Below, one piece after another: positions 17,434-27,150 of a stretch of 59,264 nucleotides of DNA (its first letter is position 1; each line of letters opens with the position of its first letter). The stretch spans positions 1 to 59,264 of the forward strand of contig NZ_JANYUY010000050.1 of NCBI RefSeq assembly GCF_025060755.1. The letters run 5' to 3'. The DNA is from Paenibacillus doosanensis. Its GTDB lineage: Bacteria > Bacillota > Bacilli > Paenibacillales > NBRC-103111. The notes under the pieces were generated by a model that saw only the letters and a program-made list of their open reading frames with translations, was not told the origin of the DNA and searched no databases. The position numbers and the translations under genes were made by a program.

Positions 17434-18321
17434 ATGGTCTCAACGAAGGCAATTTCCAGCGCCGAACAATATGTCAAAGCGCCGCTGCTGTACAAAGGCA
17501 AAGTGCGCGAGTTGTACGACTTGGGGGAACATTACCTGATCGCGGTCACCGACCGCATCTCCGCTTTCGACTGGGTGCTCTCTCCCGCGGTTCCCGATAA
17601 AGGCAACGTGCTCAACAGCTTGAGCAAATTCTGGTTCGAGCAGACGAAGCATATGATGCCGAACCATCTGGTTCACGGCGACGTCGAGCGCTTGGGCGAC
17701 ATCATTACCGACCGCGAAGTGATGAAGGACCGCTTCATGGTTACGAAGAAGGCGGAGCGGATCGACATCGAATGCGTCGTACGCGGCTACATTACCGGCG
17801 GGGGCTGGCGCCAATACGAGAAGACGGGGATGATCAACGGTCATAAGCTGCCGGAAGGCATGCGCAAAAACGAGCGGTTTCCTCAGCCGATCTTCACTCC
17901 TGCCGCAAAGAACGACGTAGGCCACGACGAGGACATATCGATCGAGCGCATGAAGGAGCTGGTCGGCGCCGAGCTGACCGAGCAGCTGGAAGCGAAGAGC
18001 ATTATGCTGTATGAATTCGCCCGCAGCTTCTGCGAGGAGCGCGGCATTATTTTGGCCGATACGAAATTTGAATTTGGTCTTATCGACGGGGAAATCATTT
18101 TGATCGACGAAATTTTCACCCCCGATTCATCGCGCTTCTGGGCGAAGGAAAACTTCGCTTACGACATTGAGATCGACAGCATGGACAAAGAACCGGTCCG
18201 GACGTACCTCGCCGGCACCGATTGGGATAAGAACAGCGAGCCGGCGCCGTTGCCGGCCGAAGTGGTGGAGGAAACTTCCCGCCGCTACAGAGCGATTTAC
18301 GACCGTTTGGTAAAGGCCTAA
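17434..18321 (+). CDS. purC: SAICAR synthetase
   Basis: A 295-residue phosphoribosylaminoimidazole-succinocarboxamide synthase that joins aspartate to CAIR with ATP. It has LLYKGKVRELYDLG (nucleotide loop), TDRISAFDWVL, ECVVRGYITGGGWRQYEKTG, and IDEIFTPDSSRFW (the PurC signature 2 region). It is the longer form, with the insertion found in yeast-like and some bacterial enzymes, compared with about 240 residues in B. subtilis. AGGAGG precedes the ATG by about eleven bases. Confidence 0.97.
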   Translation: MVSTKAISSAEQYVKAPLLYKGKVRELYDLGEHYLIAVTDRISAFDWVLSPAVPDKGNVLNSLSKFWFEQTKHMMPNHLVHGDVERLGDIITDREVMKDRFMVTKKAERIDIECVVRGYITGGGWRQYEKTGMINGHKLPEGMRKNERFPQPIFTPAAKNDVGHDEDISIERMKELVGAELTEQLEAKSIMLYEFARSFCEERGIILADTKFEFGLIDGEIILIDEIFTPDSSRFWAKENFAYDIEIDSMDKEPVRTYLAGTDWDKNSEPAPLPAEVVEETSRRYRAIYDRLVKA

Positions 18322-18380
18322 ATGGATTTCAACGATACATGCAGCGTTTATTCAACCACCCTCAAGGAGGATTTAATCTC

Positions 18381-18623
18381 ATGTTAAAAGCAACCGTCTA
18401 TGTAACGATTAAGCAAAGCGTACTCGATCCGCAAGGGGTGGCCGTCCAAGGCGCTCTGCATTCGATGGGTTTCGATGAAGTCGGCAAAGTTCGCGTGGGC
18501 AAATATTTGGAGCTGGAGCTTGGGACAAGCGACCGCGCCGTAGCGGAAGAACGCGTCAAAGCGATGTGCGAAAAGCTGCTGGCCAATACCGTTATTGAAG
18601 ATTACCGTTACGAGCTGGTCTAA
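18381..18623 (+). CDS. purS: FGAM synthase subunit PurS
   Basis: An 80-residue small subunit of the three-part PurSQL complex, needed for ammonia transfer between PurQ and PurL. It opens MLKATVYVTIKQSVLDPQGV, typical of PurS, and contains VRVGKYLELEL. The start at ATG 18381 is set by AAGGAGG nine bases upstream; an earlier in-frame ATG (18339) lacks a site. Confidence 0.96.
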   Translation: MLKATVYVTIKQSVLDPQGVAVQGALHSMGFDEVGKVRVGKYLELELGTSDRAVAEERVKAMCEKLLANTVIEDYRYELV

Positions 18624-18752
18624 GCATTCCGTTAAAAAAGAACCTATACAACCCGATAACGTTGAAATACAAGCCGGATTTGACGCCCGGAGGACCTGTC
18701 GTCCCCATTCAAACGGCATTAGACAGACATCGACCCAAAGGAGGAGCGCGTG

Positions 18753-19448
18753 ATGAATTTCGCTGTACTGGTGTTTCCCGGCTCGAATTGCGACATCGAC
18801 TGCTACAAAGCGGTAGAGGACACGATCGGCCAGCCCGTTAGCTACGTTTGGCATACCGAAACGGATTTATCCCAATATGACTGTATTATCGTTCCAGGAG
18901 GCTTTTCTTACGGAGATTACTTGCGCTGCGGGGCTATCGCCCGGTTCGCTCCGGTCATGAACGCGCTTGTGCAGGCGGCGGAGCAGGGGAAATATATTAT
19001 CGGCATTTGCAACGGGTTTCAAATTTTGCTGGAGTCGGGATTGCTGCCAGGCGCGATGCTGCGCAACGAATCGCTTAAATTCCGCTGTCACGCGGCCATG
19101 CTGCAGGTTGAAAACGCAGATACGCCGTTCACATCCGAGTACAAGCAGGGCGAGCTGATCAACATTCCGATTGCGCACGGCGAAGGCAACTACTATTGCG
19201 ACGAGGCGACGCTGGCGGAGCTGAAGGCGAACAACCAGATCGTGTTCCGTTACGAAAAAGGCACCAATCCGAACGGTTCGGTAGACGATATTGCAGGCAT
19301 TTGCAGCAAAAACGGCAACGTACTGGGCATGATGCCGCATCCGGAGCGCGCAGTGCACGAGCTGCTCGGTTCGGCCGACGGCAAACGGATGTTTACATCG
19401 ATCTTGAGCACTTGGAGGGAAAAACATGGCGCAGCAACTATCGGCTAA
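18753..19448 (+). CDS. purQ: FGAM synthase glutaminase subunit PurQ
   Basis: A 231-residue class I glutamine amidotransferase that feeds ammonia to PurL. The nucleophile elbow is [15 protein letters not shown] (catalytic Cys), with [16 protein letters not shown] and the His/Glu pair in [13 protein letters not shown] at 18750 and an ATG at 18753 are adjacent; AAGGAGG (18738-18744) fits the ATG better. It is preceded by a 129-base gap after purS that shows nothing special, and it overlaps purL by 23 bases. Confidence 0.97.
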   Translation: MNFAVLVFPGSNCDIDCYKAVEDTIGQPVSYVWHTETDLSQYDCIIVPGGFSYGDYLRCGAIARFAPVMNALVQAAEQGKYIIGICNGFQILLESGLLPGAMLRNESLKFRCHAAMLQVENADTPFTSEYKQGELINIPIAHGEGNYYCDEATLAELKANNQIVFRYEKGTNPNGSVDDIAGICSKNGNVLGMMPHPERAVHELLGSADGKRMFTSILSTWREKHGAATIG

Positions 19449-21669
19449 GGAGCCAACTGCAGAGCAAATCGCAGAGCAAAAAATTTACAAGCAGATGGGC
19501 GTAACCGATGCCGAATACGAGCAAATTTGCGGTTTCCTCGGCCGTCAGCCGAACTATGTGGAAATCGGCGTATTCAGCGTCATGTGGTCCGAGCACTGCT
19601 CTTATAAAAATTCCAAACCGGTGCTTCGCAAATTCCCGGTAACCGGTCCGCGCGTATTGATGGGACCCGGCGAAGGCGCGGGGATCGTCGATATCGGAGA
19701 CAAGCAAGCGGTCGTGTTCAAAATCGAAAGTCATAACCACCCGTCGGCAATCGAGCCTTATCAGGGCGCGGCTACGGGCGTAGGCGGCATTATCCGCGAC
19801 ATCTTCTCGATGGGAGCGCGTCCTGTGGCGCTGCTGAACAGCCTGCGTTTCGGCCGTCTTGAGAACGAGCGCGTTAAATATTTGTTCGAGCATGTCGTGT
19901 CAGGGATCGCCGGTTACGGAAACTGCATCGGCATTCCGACGGTCGGCGGCGAAGTGATGTTCGACGAGAGCTACGAGGGCAACCCGCTCGTTAACGCGAT
20001 GTGCGTAGGGATTATCGATCATGACATGATTCAGAAGGGCGTCGCCAAAGGCGTAGGCAACCCGGTGTTCTATGTCGGTCCGGCTACGGGACGCGACGGC
20101 ATTCACGGAGCGACCTTCGCTTCCGAGGAGCTTACGGCCGAATCCGAAGCGAAGCGCCCAGCAGTGCAAGTGGGCGATCCGTTCATGGAGAAGCTGGTGC
20201 TCGAAGCATGTCTTGATCTGATCAACTCCGGCATCGTGCTCGGCATTCAGGATATGGGCGCGGCGGGTCTCACCTGCTCCAGCTCGGAGATGGCGAGCAA
20301 GGCGGGCAACGGCATGGAGCTGTACCTCGACGAGGTGCCGCAGCGCGAAGAAGGCATGACGCCTTATGAAATGATGCTGTCCGAATCCCAGGAGCGGATG
20401 CTGTTTGTCGTCGAGCCTAAGCATGAAGCTCAAGCAAAGGCGATTTTCGAGCGTTGGGGGCTGCACTGCGCCAAAGTCGGCAAAGTAACGGACGACGGCC
20501 GCCTGAAGCTGTTCCACAAGGGCGAGCTGGTCGGCGATATGCCGGTAACCGCGCTGGTCGACGAGTGCCCGGTATACAACAAGCCTTCCGCAGTGCCTGC
20601 TTACTACGTGGAGAACGGTTCGATCGATACGACTCGTTATCCGGAAGTAACCGATTTGAACGACGCATTGGAGAAGGTGCTTGCTTCGCCAAGCGTAGCA
20701 AGCAAAGAGTGGGTGTATAACCAATACGATTATATGGTTCGCACGAGCACGGCGGTACGTCCGGGGTCGGATGCGGCGGTCGTTACGATTCACGGCACGC
20801 GCAAAGCGCTGTCGATGTCGACGGACTGCAACGGACGTTACGTGTATCTCGATCCGGAAGTGGGCGGGATGATTGCGGTTGCCGAAGGCGCTCGCAATAA
20901 CGTATGCTCCGGGGCCGAGCCTCTGGCGATTACGGATAACCTGAACTTCGGCAGCCCGGAGAAGCCGGATATTTTCTGGCAGCTGGAAAAAGCGGCCGAC
21001 GGCATGGCGGAGGCTTGCCGCAAGCTGGAGACGCCGGTGATCGGCGGCAACGTCAGCTTGTATAACGAAAATGCGAAAGGCGCGATCTATCCGACGCCGG
21101 TCGTCGGTATGGTCGGCCTCGTTCACGATACGGATCACATTACGACGCAAGGCTTCAAACAAGAAGGCGACGTCATCATTTTGCTCGGCGAAACCAAAGC
21201 GGAGCTGGGCGGCAGCGAATTCCAATACGTGATGCATGGCGTAACGGAAGGCCGTCCTCCGCAGCTCGATCTCGATGTGGAGAAAAAGCTTCTGAGTGCC
21301 GTGCTCGGAGCGATCCAAAACGGTCTCGTCGCTTCCGCTCACGACTTGTCCGACGGCGGCTTGGCCGTGGCATTGGCGGAAAGCTGCATCAGCGGCCGTC
21401 TCGGAGCCAGTGTCAACTTCGCTACCGAGCTTCGCAACGATATCGCGCTGTTCAGCGAAAGCCAATCCCGCATTTTGCTGAGCGCTTCCCCGGACAAATC
21501 GGAAGCATTGAAGCAATGGATCGCCGAGCGCGGCGTATCTTATCAAGAGCTCGGTCAAGTTCAAGGACAAGAATTGCAAATCCAAGTTAACGATACACCG
21601 GTCATTCAAGCATCTGTCGCACAACTAGAAAAGGTTTGGAAGGATGCGATTCCATGTCTGATGAAGTAA
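19426..21669 (+). CDS. purL: FGAM synthase large subunit PurL
   Basis: A 747-residue small-form PurL that makes FGAM from FGAR, ATP and ammonia. It carries [40 protein letters not shown] (catalytic His), [17 protein letters not shown] and [17 protein letters not shown]. Its length matches the PurSQL-type enzyme, not the 1300-residue fused form. The start lies inside the purQ end, with GGAGGG in front. Its stop overlaps the start of purF. Confidence 0.98.
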   Translation: MAQQLSAKEPTAEQIAEQKIYKQMGVTDAEYEQICGFLGRQPNYVEIGVFSVMWSEHCSYKNSKPVLRKFPVTGPRVLMGPGEGAGIVDIGDKQAVVFKIESHNHPSAIEPYQGAATGVGGIIRDIFSMGARPVALLNSLRFGRLENERVKYLFEHVVSGIAGYGNCIGIPTVGGEVMFDESYEGNPLVNAMCVGIIDHDMIQKGVAKGVGNPVFYVGPATGRDGIHGATFASEELTAESEAKRPAVQVGDPFMEKLVLEACLDLINSGIVLGIQDMGAAGLTCSSSEMASKAGNGMELYLDEVPQREEGMTPYEMMLSESQERMLFVVEPKHEAQAKAIFERWGLHCAKVGKVTDDGRLKLFHKGELVGDMPVTALVDECPVYNKPSAVPAYYVENGSIDTTRYPEVTDLNDALEKVLASPSVASKEWVYNQYDYMVRTSTAVRPGSDAAVVTIHGTRKALSMSTDCNGRYVYLDPEVGGMIAVAEGARNNVCSGAEPLAITDNLNFGSPEKPDIFWQLEKAADGMAEACRKLETPVIGGNVSLYNENAKGAIYPTPVVGMVGLVHDTDHITTQGFKQEGDVIILLGETKAELGGSEFQYVMHGVTEGRPPQLDLDVEKKLLSAVLGAIQNGLVASAHDLSDGGLAVALAESCISGRLGASVNFATELRNDIALFSESQSRILLSASPDKSEALKQWIAERGVSYQELGQVQGQELQIQVNDTPVIQASVAQLEKVWKDAIPCLMK

Positions 21670-23132
21670 CGCAGCAGCTATGGACAGGTCGTTTCTATAA
21701 TGACGGAATCAACAGCCATGACGGGCTGTTTGATAAGCTTCGCGAGGAATGCGGCGTCTTCGGGGTGTTCGGTCACTCCGAAGCCGCGAACCTGTCGTAT
21801 TACGGGCTGCACGCGCTGCAGCATCGCGGACAGGAGAGCGCCGGCATCTGCGTAGCCAACGGCACGGATTTTAACTATCACCGCGGCATGGGTCTGGTGA
21901 AGGAAGTATTCAATAACGATAATCTCGGCACACTGACCGGCTCCAATTCGATCGGTCATGTCCGTTATTCCACGGCCGGAGAGAGCAAGCTGGCCAACGC
22001 GCAGCCGCTGATCTTCAAATACCGCGGCGGAGATTTGGCGATTGCGACCAACGGGAATTTGCATAATGCGGGCGATATAAAAAAAGAACTCGAAGCCCAG
22101 GGCTCGATCTTCCAAACGACAAGCGACACGGAAGTGGTCGCTCACCTGATCGCGCGCTCCAAGCACGACGATATTGCGCTGGCGGTGAAGGAAGCGCTGC
22201 TCCGGGTAGAGGGTGCTTATGCGTTTTTGTTTCTGACCCGCGATAAAATGATTGCCGCGCGCGACCCGCACGGCTTGCGTCCTTTCGTTATGGGACGCCT
22301 CGGCAACGGTTATTTGTTCGCCTCGGAGACCTGTGCTTTCGATGCGGTCGGCGGTACGTATTACCGCGATGTCGAGCCCGGCGAGCTGCTCGTGCTGGAT
22401 AACAAAAACGGTCTTGTCGAAGACCGTTTCTCGCCGATTAGACAGCGCGCGATCTGCGCGATGGAATATATTTACTTCGCGCGTCCGGACAGCGACATCG
22501 ACGCGATCAATATCCATTCCGCGCGCAAGCGGATGGGCCGCCAGCTCGCGCTGGAATCGTTCGTCGACGCCGATGTCGTAACCGGCGTGCCGGATTCGAG
22601 CATTTCGGCGGCGATCGGCTATGCCGAGCAAACCGGTATTCCTTATGAGCTCGGGCTCATCAAGAACCGGTACACCGGCAGGACGTTCATCCAGCCGAGC
22701 CAGGAGCTGCGCGAGCAGGGCGTGAAGATGAAGCTGAGCGCGGTGCGCAGTATTGTAGCGGGCAAGCGCGTCGTCATGATCGACGATTCGATCGTCCGCG
22801 GCACGACTTCCTTGCGGATCGTCAATCTGCTGCGCGAAGCGGGCGCTACGGAAGTGCATGTGCGCATCAGCTCGCCGCCGTTCAAAAATCCTTGCTTCTA
22901 CGGCATCGATACGCCGGACCGCAAGGAGCTGATCGCCGCGCAGAAGTCGATTGAGGAAATCCGCCGGGCGATCAACGCCGACTCGCTGCATTTCCTAAGC
23001 AAAGAAGGGCTGCTCGCTTCCATCGGCCGCCCGAACGTCGAGCTGAACCGCGGCCACTGCACCGCCTGTTTCGACAACAGCTATCCGACTCGGGTTACCG
23101 AGGAGTCTTCTATCGGGTGCGGCTGCGATTAA
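21654..23132 (+). CDS. purF: Glutamine PRPP amidotransferase
   Basis: A 492-residue Bacillus-type PurF that catalyses the first committed step of purine synthesis. A propeptide of about 32 residues precedes the nucleophile Cys33 in [21 protein letters not shown] and [18 protein letters not shown] belong to the glutaminase domain, and [18 protein letters not shown] is the PRPP loop. Cysteines in the C-terminal part ([13 protein letters not shown]) fit the oxygen-sensitive 4Fe-4S cluster of this class. ATG 21654 is chosen, with GGAAGG upstream, over an in-frame TTG at 21636; both lie inside the end of purL. Confidence 0.97.
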   Translation: MSDEVTQQLWTGRFYNDGINSHDGLFDKLREECGVFGVFGHSEAANLSYYGLHALQHRGQESAGICVANGTDFNYHRGMGLVKEVFNNDNLGTLTGSNSIGHVRYSTAGESKLANAQPLIFKYRGGDLAIATNGNLHNAGDIKKELEAQGSIFQTTSDTEVVAHLIARSKHDDIALAVKEALLRVEGAYAFLFLTRDKMIAARDPHGLRPFVMGRLGNGYLFASETCAFDAVGGTYYRDVEPGELLVLDNKNGLVEDRFSPIRQRAICAMEYIYFARPDSDIDAINIHSARKRMGRQLALESFVDADVVTGVPDSSISAAIGYAEQTGIPYELGLIKNRYTGRTFIQPSQELREQGVKMKLSAVRSIVAGKRVVMIDDSIVRGTTSLRIVNLLREAGATEVHVRISSPPFKNPCFYGIDTPDRKELIAAQKSIEEIRRAINADSLHFLSKEGLLASIGRPNVELNRGHCTACFDNSYPTRVTEESSIGCGCD

Positions 23133-23523
23133 GCCGGGCATGTGGAAGCCCGGTGAAAAAGCGCACGAAGCGTCGAGAGCAATCTGAAGAAGCGTTTCAC
23201 GGGCAGATCTGATAGCAATGGCTTTACATGATCGAACTTAAGGCGGAGGAGGCAGACCGACTCCGCCATTCTATAGTAAATAAGCGAGCCGAATTGGAGG
23301 CGCGCGGGTACCTGAGCAGGACGAAGCCTTCATGGTGGGAGTCCTTGCTGCCGCTATGAGCTGCTTTCGAAGAGTCATGGTGAATGATCACCCTCGCAGC
23401 GGCAGCATTCATTGTACTTTCGGTTAAGCGATGAAAGCAGCCTGCGGAAATGATGCTCTGGCCGCCTTAGTCTTCGCTTACCCTACAGCCCATCCAATTC
23501 GGCCCAACAAGGAGTGATAACCA
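23133..23523 (+). other. Folded 390-nt gap between purF and purM (RNA-like)
   Basis: No gene is present, but several perfect inverted repeats are. GCCGGGC/GCCCGGT lies at 23134-23155 and GGCGGAG/CTCCGCC at 23242-23267. The pair GCTGCCGCT (23347-23355) with AGCGGCAGC (23398-23406) interlocks with GCTGCTTTC (23360-23368) and GAAAGCAGC (23433-23441). The order a-b-a'-b' makes a pseudoknot-type topology, and a small hairpin GGTGA/TCACC (23379-23392) nests inside. Other junctions in this operon are short, so a cis-acting RNA or an inserted element is plausible. No T-tract follows, so it is not a simple terminator. Confidence 0.6.
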
Positions 23524-24564
23524 GTGTCGGATGCATATAAAAAAGCCGGTGTCGATATCGCGGCGGGCAACGAAGCGGTAGAACGGATGAAAAAACACGT
23601 TAAAACGACATTCCGTCCGGAAGTAATGACCGATTTGGGCGGATTCGGAGCCCTCTTCGGCTTGAATAAAGATAAATACGAAGAACCGGTGCTTGTTTCC
23701 GGCACGGACGGCGTAGGCACGAAGCTGAAAATCGCCTTCGCCATGGATAAGCATGATACGATCGGCATCGATGCGGTCGCTATGTGCGTCAACGATATTG
23801 TCGTACAGGGCGCCGAGCCGCTTTTTTTCCTCGATTACTTGGCTTGCGACCGGGTCGTTCCGGAGAAGATCGAATCGATCATTAAAGGCATCAGCGACGG
23901 CTGCGTACAATCCGGCTGCGCCTTGATCGGCGGGGAGACGGCGGAAATGCCGGGCATGTATTCCGACGGCGAATACGATATTGCCGGCTTTACCGTAGGG
24001 ATCGTCGACAAGAAGAAGATCATCGACGGCTCGACCATCCGTCCGGGCGACGTCGTGCTCGGACTGGCCTCCAGCGGCGTACACAGCAACGGTTTCTCGC
24101 TCGTACGCAAGCTGCTGCTCGAAGATAAAGGCTACAGCCTGCACGACCATATCGATCAGTTGGGCGGCAAGCTCGGCGATGTCGTGCTTGAGCCGACCAA
24201 AATTTATGTGAAATCGGTGCTGGCGGCTTTGGAGAAAGTGCAGCTGAAAGGGCTGGCGCACATCACCGGCGGCGGTTTCCTCGAGAATATTCCGCGCATG
24301 CTTCCTGCGGACGTCAATGTCGAGATCGATTACGGCTCGTGGCCGATTCTGCCGATCTTCCAGCTCATGCAGCAGGAAGGCGGTATCAGCAATAACGATA
24401 TGTTCCGTACGTTCAATATGGGGATCGGCATGGTGATCGTCGTCTCCGAGGAGCAGGCGGCGGAAGCGGCATCCATCTTTGAACAGCACGGCGAACAAGT
24501 TTATACGCTCGGCAGAGTAACGGCAGGAGAGCGCATCGTCACGTTTACCGGGGCGGTCGTATGA
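23524..24564 (+). CDS. purM: AIR synthetase
   Basis: A 346-residue phosphoribosylformylglycinamidine cyclo-ligase that closes the imidazole ring of AIR. It shows [55 protein letters not shown] and [15 protein letters not shown]. Translation starts at GTG 23524 with AAGGAGTG upstream. It overlaps purN by four bases. Confidence 0.97.
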   Translation: MSDAYKKAGVDIAAGNEAVERMKKHVKTTFRPEVMTDLGGFGALFGLNKDKYEEPVLVSGTDGVGTKLKIAFAMDKHDTIGIDAVAMCVNDIVVQGAEPLFFLDYLACDRVVPEKIESIIKGISDGCVQSGCALIGGETAEMPGMYSDGEYDIAGFTVGIVDKKKIIDGSTIRPGDVVLGLASSGVHSNGFSLVRKLLLEDKGYSLHDHIDQLGGKLGDVVLEPTKIYVKSVLAALEKVQLKGLAHITGGGFLENIPRMLPADVNVEIDYGSWPILPIFQLMQQEGGISNNDMFRTFNMGIGMVIVVSEEQAAEAASIFEQHGEQVYTLGRVTAGERIVTFTGAVV

Positions 24565-25190
24565 TTGAGCCTCTTCGCATAGCCGTATTCGCCTCCGGGA
24601 GCGGGTCGAATTTTCAGGCCATCGCGGATGCGGTTCATGCAGGCAAGCTCGATGCTCGCATCGAGCTGTTGGTTTGCGACCGGCCGCAGGCCCAGGTCGT
24701 CCGGCGCGCGGAAGCGGCCGGGGTGCCGGTACATACGTTCCGGCCGAAGGATTACCCGTCCCGCGAAGCGTATGAGCAGGAAATTCTCGGCTTATTAAAA
24801 AGCAAGCAAGTCGGCCTCGTCGTGCTGGCCGGTTATATGCGCATCTTGACGCATGTGCTGGTTAACGCTTATTGGGGACGCATGATGAATATACATCCGT
24901 CGCTGCTGCCGTCTTTTCCGGGATTGCACGCGGTACGGCAGGCGCTGGACCACGGCGTGAAGATCACCGGCATTACGGTGCATTTGGTGGACGGCGGGCT
25001 CGACAGCGGGCCGATTTTGGCCCAGCGAGCTTTGGAGATTCGGCCGGACGATACGGAAGAGACGCTGAGCGCGCGGATTCATCCGATGGAGCATGAGCTG
25101 CTGCCATGGGTCATTCAGCAGATTGCGGACGGAAGCATGGATTTGGAACGATATATGAACCTCAAACCGAAGGATGGGATAAAATCATGA
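24561..25190 (+). CDS. purN: GAR formyltransferase (10-formyl-THF dependent)
   Basis: A 209-residue PurN that formylates GAR. It has [19 protein letters not shown] (phosphate loop), [20 protein letters not shown] (catalytic Asn-His region), [12 protein letters not shown] and [14 protein letters not shown] with the catalytic Asp. The start overlaps the purM stop and the stop overlaps the purH start, both as ATGA. Confidence 0.97.
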   Translation: MIEPLRIAVFASGSGSNFQAIADAVHAGKLDARIELLVCDRPQAQVVRRAEAAGVPVHTFRPKDYPSREAYEQEILGLLKSKQVGLVVLAGYMRILTHVLVNAYWGRMMNIHPSLLPSFPGLHAVRQALDHGVKITGITVHLVDGGLDSGPILAQRALEIRPDDTEETLSARIHPMEHELLPWVIQQIADGSMDLERYMNLKPKDGIKS

Positions 25191-26374
25191 GCCAAACAAC
25201 GAGCGGGACGAATGTGATCGAACTGCGTTACGGAATGAACCCTCATCAGAAACAAGCGAAGCTCTACAGCGACGGAGAGCTGCCGATCAAAGTGCTGAAC
25301 GGCGATCCGGGCTTCATTAATCTGCTGGATGCGCTGAACGGCTTCCAGCTTGCCCGCGAGCTGCGCAAGGCGACAGGACTTCCTGCGGCCGCATCGTTCA
25401 AACATGTGAGCCCGGCGGGGGCCGCGGTGGCGGCTCCGCTGAATGACACGCTCCGCAAAGCTTATTTCGTCGAAGGTTTGGAGCTTTCTCCGCTGGCGAC
25501 CGCGTACGCCCGCGCCCGCGGCGCGGACCGGATGTCTTCCTTCGGAGACGCCGCAGCGCTCAGCGACATCGTCGACGCTTCTACGGCGCTGCTGCTCAAA
25601 CGCGAGGTGTCCGACCTTGTCGTTGCTCCCGGCTATACCGACGAAGCGCTGGAAATTCTGAAAGCTAAGAAGAACGGCGGCTATCTCATTCTGCAAATCG
25701 ATCCCGACTACGTGCCGAATCCGGTTGAGACCCGCACACTGTTCGGCCTAACGATGCAGCAGGAGCGCAACAACGGCGTCATCGACGCTTCCGCGCTGGA
25801 GAGAATCGTGACGGAAAACAAAGATCTTCCCGAGAATGCCAAAAGGGATCTTCTGATCGCTTTGGTGACGCTCAAATATACCCAATCCAATTCGATCTGC
25901 TATACGCTGGACGGACAAACGATCGGCATCGGAGCCGGGCAGCAATCGCGGATTCACTGTACCCGCCTGGCAGGCGACAAAGCGGACCGCTGGTTCCTTC
26001 GTCAGCATCCGCGCGCGCTCGGCATGAAGTTCCGTCAAGGGCTCTCCCGCGCGGAGCAGAACAACGCGATCGACCTGTGGCTCGAAGAAGAGCTGACTCC
26101 GGTCGAGCAAGCGGCTTGGGAGGCTTGCTTCGCCGAAGTGCCGGCCCGCTTAACGCGCGACGAGAAGCGCGAATGGCTGAGCAAGCTGCAGGGCGTCTCC
26201 TACGGCTCCGACGCGTTCCTGCCGTTCCGCGACAACCTCGACCGCGCCAGCCGCAGCGGCGTGAAATATGTAGTGCAAGCCGGCAGCTCCATGCGCGACG
26301 AAGAAGTGGTTCAAGCCGCTAACGATTACGGCATGGTCATGTGCTATTCCGGCGTCAGACTGTTCCATCACTAA
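25187..26374 (+). CDS. purH: AICAR formyltransferase, stand-alone (PurH C-terminal domain only)
   Basis: A 395-residue protein that corresponds to the AICAR transformylase part of PurH. Motifs include LRYGMNPHQKQAKLYSDGE, AASFKHVSPAGAAVA (catalytic Lys-His), RGADRMSSFGDAAALSD and the C-terminal SSMRDEEVVQAANDYGMVMC. The N-terminal IMP cyclohydrolase (MGS-like) domain, about 200 residues with an ALISVSDK-like opening, is absent. A normal bifunctional PurH is about 510 residues. The missing activity appears to be supplied by the next gene. The start overlaps the purN stop (ATGA), with AAGGATGGG in front. Confidence 0.93.
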   Translation: MSQTTSGTNVIELRYGMNPHQKQAKLYSDGELPIKVLNGDPGFINLLDALNGFQLARELRKATGLPAAASFKHVSPAGAAVAAPLNDTLRKAYFVEGLELSPLATAYARARGADRMSSFGDAAALSDIVDASTALLLKREVSDLVVAPGYTDEALEILKAKKNGGYLILQIDPDYVPNPVETRTLFGLTMQQERNNGVIDASALERIVTENKDLPENAKRDLLIALVTLKYTQSNSICYTLDGQTIGIGAGQQSRIHCTRLAGDKADRWFLRQHPRALGMKFRQGLSRAEQNNAIDLWLEEELTPVEQAAWEACFAEVPARLTRDEKREWLSKLQGVSYGSDAFLPFRDNLDRASRSGVKYVVQAGSSMRDEEVVQAANDYGMVMCYSGVRLFHH

Positions 26375-26397
26375 AACTGCATATTTCAGGGGGGAAA

Positions 26398-27135
26398 ATG
26401 ACCGTGACAACGACAAGAGCCGCGCAAGCGGATCAATATGTGAATGCATTGAACAACAACGCCTACCCGGGACGCGGCATCGTAATCGGCGCTACGCCGG
26501 ACGGCACCCGGCTCGTTCAGGTTTACTGGATTATGGGCCGCAGCGAGAACAGCCGCAACCGCGTATTTATTCAGGAGGAGAACGGATTCGTTCGCACGGA
26601 GGCCAAAGATCCGGCGAAGCTGACCGATCCGTCGCTCATTATTTATTACCCGGTTCGGCATGCGAACGGGGCTCATATCGTAACGAACGGCGATCAGACC
26701 GACACGATCTACGAAGCGCTGCAAGCCGGCGGTTCCTTCGAATCCGCTCTGGCAACTCGCACTTACGAGCCGGACGCTCCGAACTTTACGCCACGGATTA
26801 GCGGACTTGTCGATACGAAGGACGGGCAGTTCGCCTATAAGCTGTCCATTCTCAAATCCAGCGGCAACACCGAGGATCAGACGCTTCGCCACACTTACAC
26901 GTACGAGAAGACGCTGCCCGGCTTCGGACATTGCATTCACACGTACCAGGGCGACGGCAATCCTCTGCCTTCATTCCAAGGAGAGCCTGCGCTCGTTCCG
27001 CTGGCGAACGACATTCGCGAAATTGCCGATTTGTATTGGAAAACGCTCAATGAGGAGAACAAAATCTCCCTGCTGGTCAAAACGATTCAAGTCGGAAGCG
27101 GCGAAACGGAATTGCTCGTCGTGAACAAAGATTAA
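26398..27135 (+). CDS. IMP cyclohydrolase-like protein (PurO-type)
   Basis: A 245-residue protein of the IMP_cyclohyd (PurO-like) family. Its opening block is NAYPGRGIVIGATPDGTRLV, followed by VYWIMGRSENSRNRVF; PFSYDR-like folds of this family close FAICAR to IMP in archaea and some clostridia. It lies between the transformylase-only purH and purD, exactly where a cyclohydrolase would be needed. The start at ATG 26398 has a GGGGGG-type ribosome site; a longer in-frame reading starts inside purH. Family membership is from recalled motifs; the catalytic role is inferred from context. Confidence 0.85.
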   Translation: MTVTTTRAAQADQYVNALNNNAYPGRGIVIGATPDGTRLVQVYWIMGRSENSRNRVFIQEENGFVRTEAKDPAKLTDPSLIIYYPVRHANGAHIVTNGDQTDTIYEALQAGGSFESALATRTYEPDAPNFTPRISGLVDTKDGQFAYKLSILKSSGNTEDQTLRHTYTYEKTLPGFGHCIHTYQGDGNPLPSFQGEPALVPLANDIREIADLYWKTLNEENKISLLVKTIQVGSGETELLVVNKD

Positions 27136-27150
27136 GGGGGAGCTACGACC

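Noticed and set aside
19900-21624. 574-codon reverse frame opposite purL
   Set aside because: Antisense shadow of a conserved gene, caused by codon bias; low-complexity Arg/His-rich translation.
23133-23523. Terminator or degenerate gene between purF and purM
   Set aside because: The hairpins lack T-tracts and no frame has a ribosome site or recognisable product.
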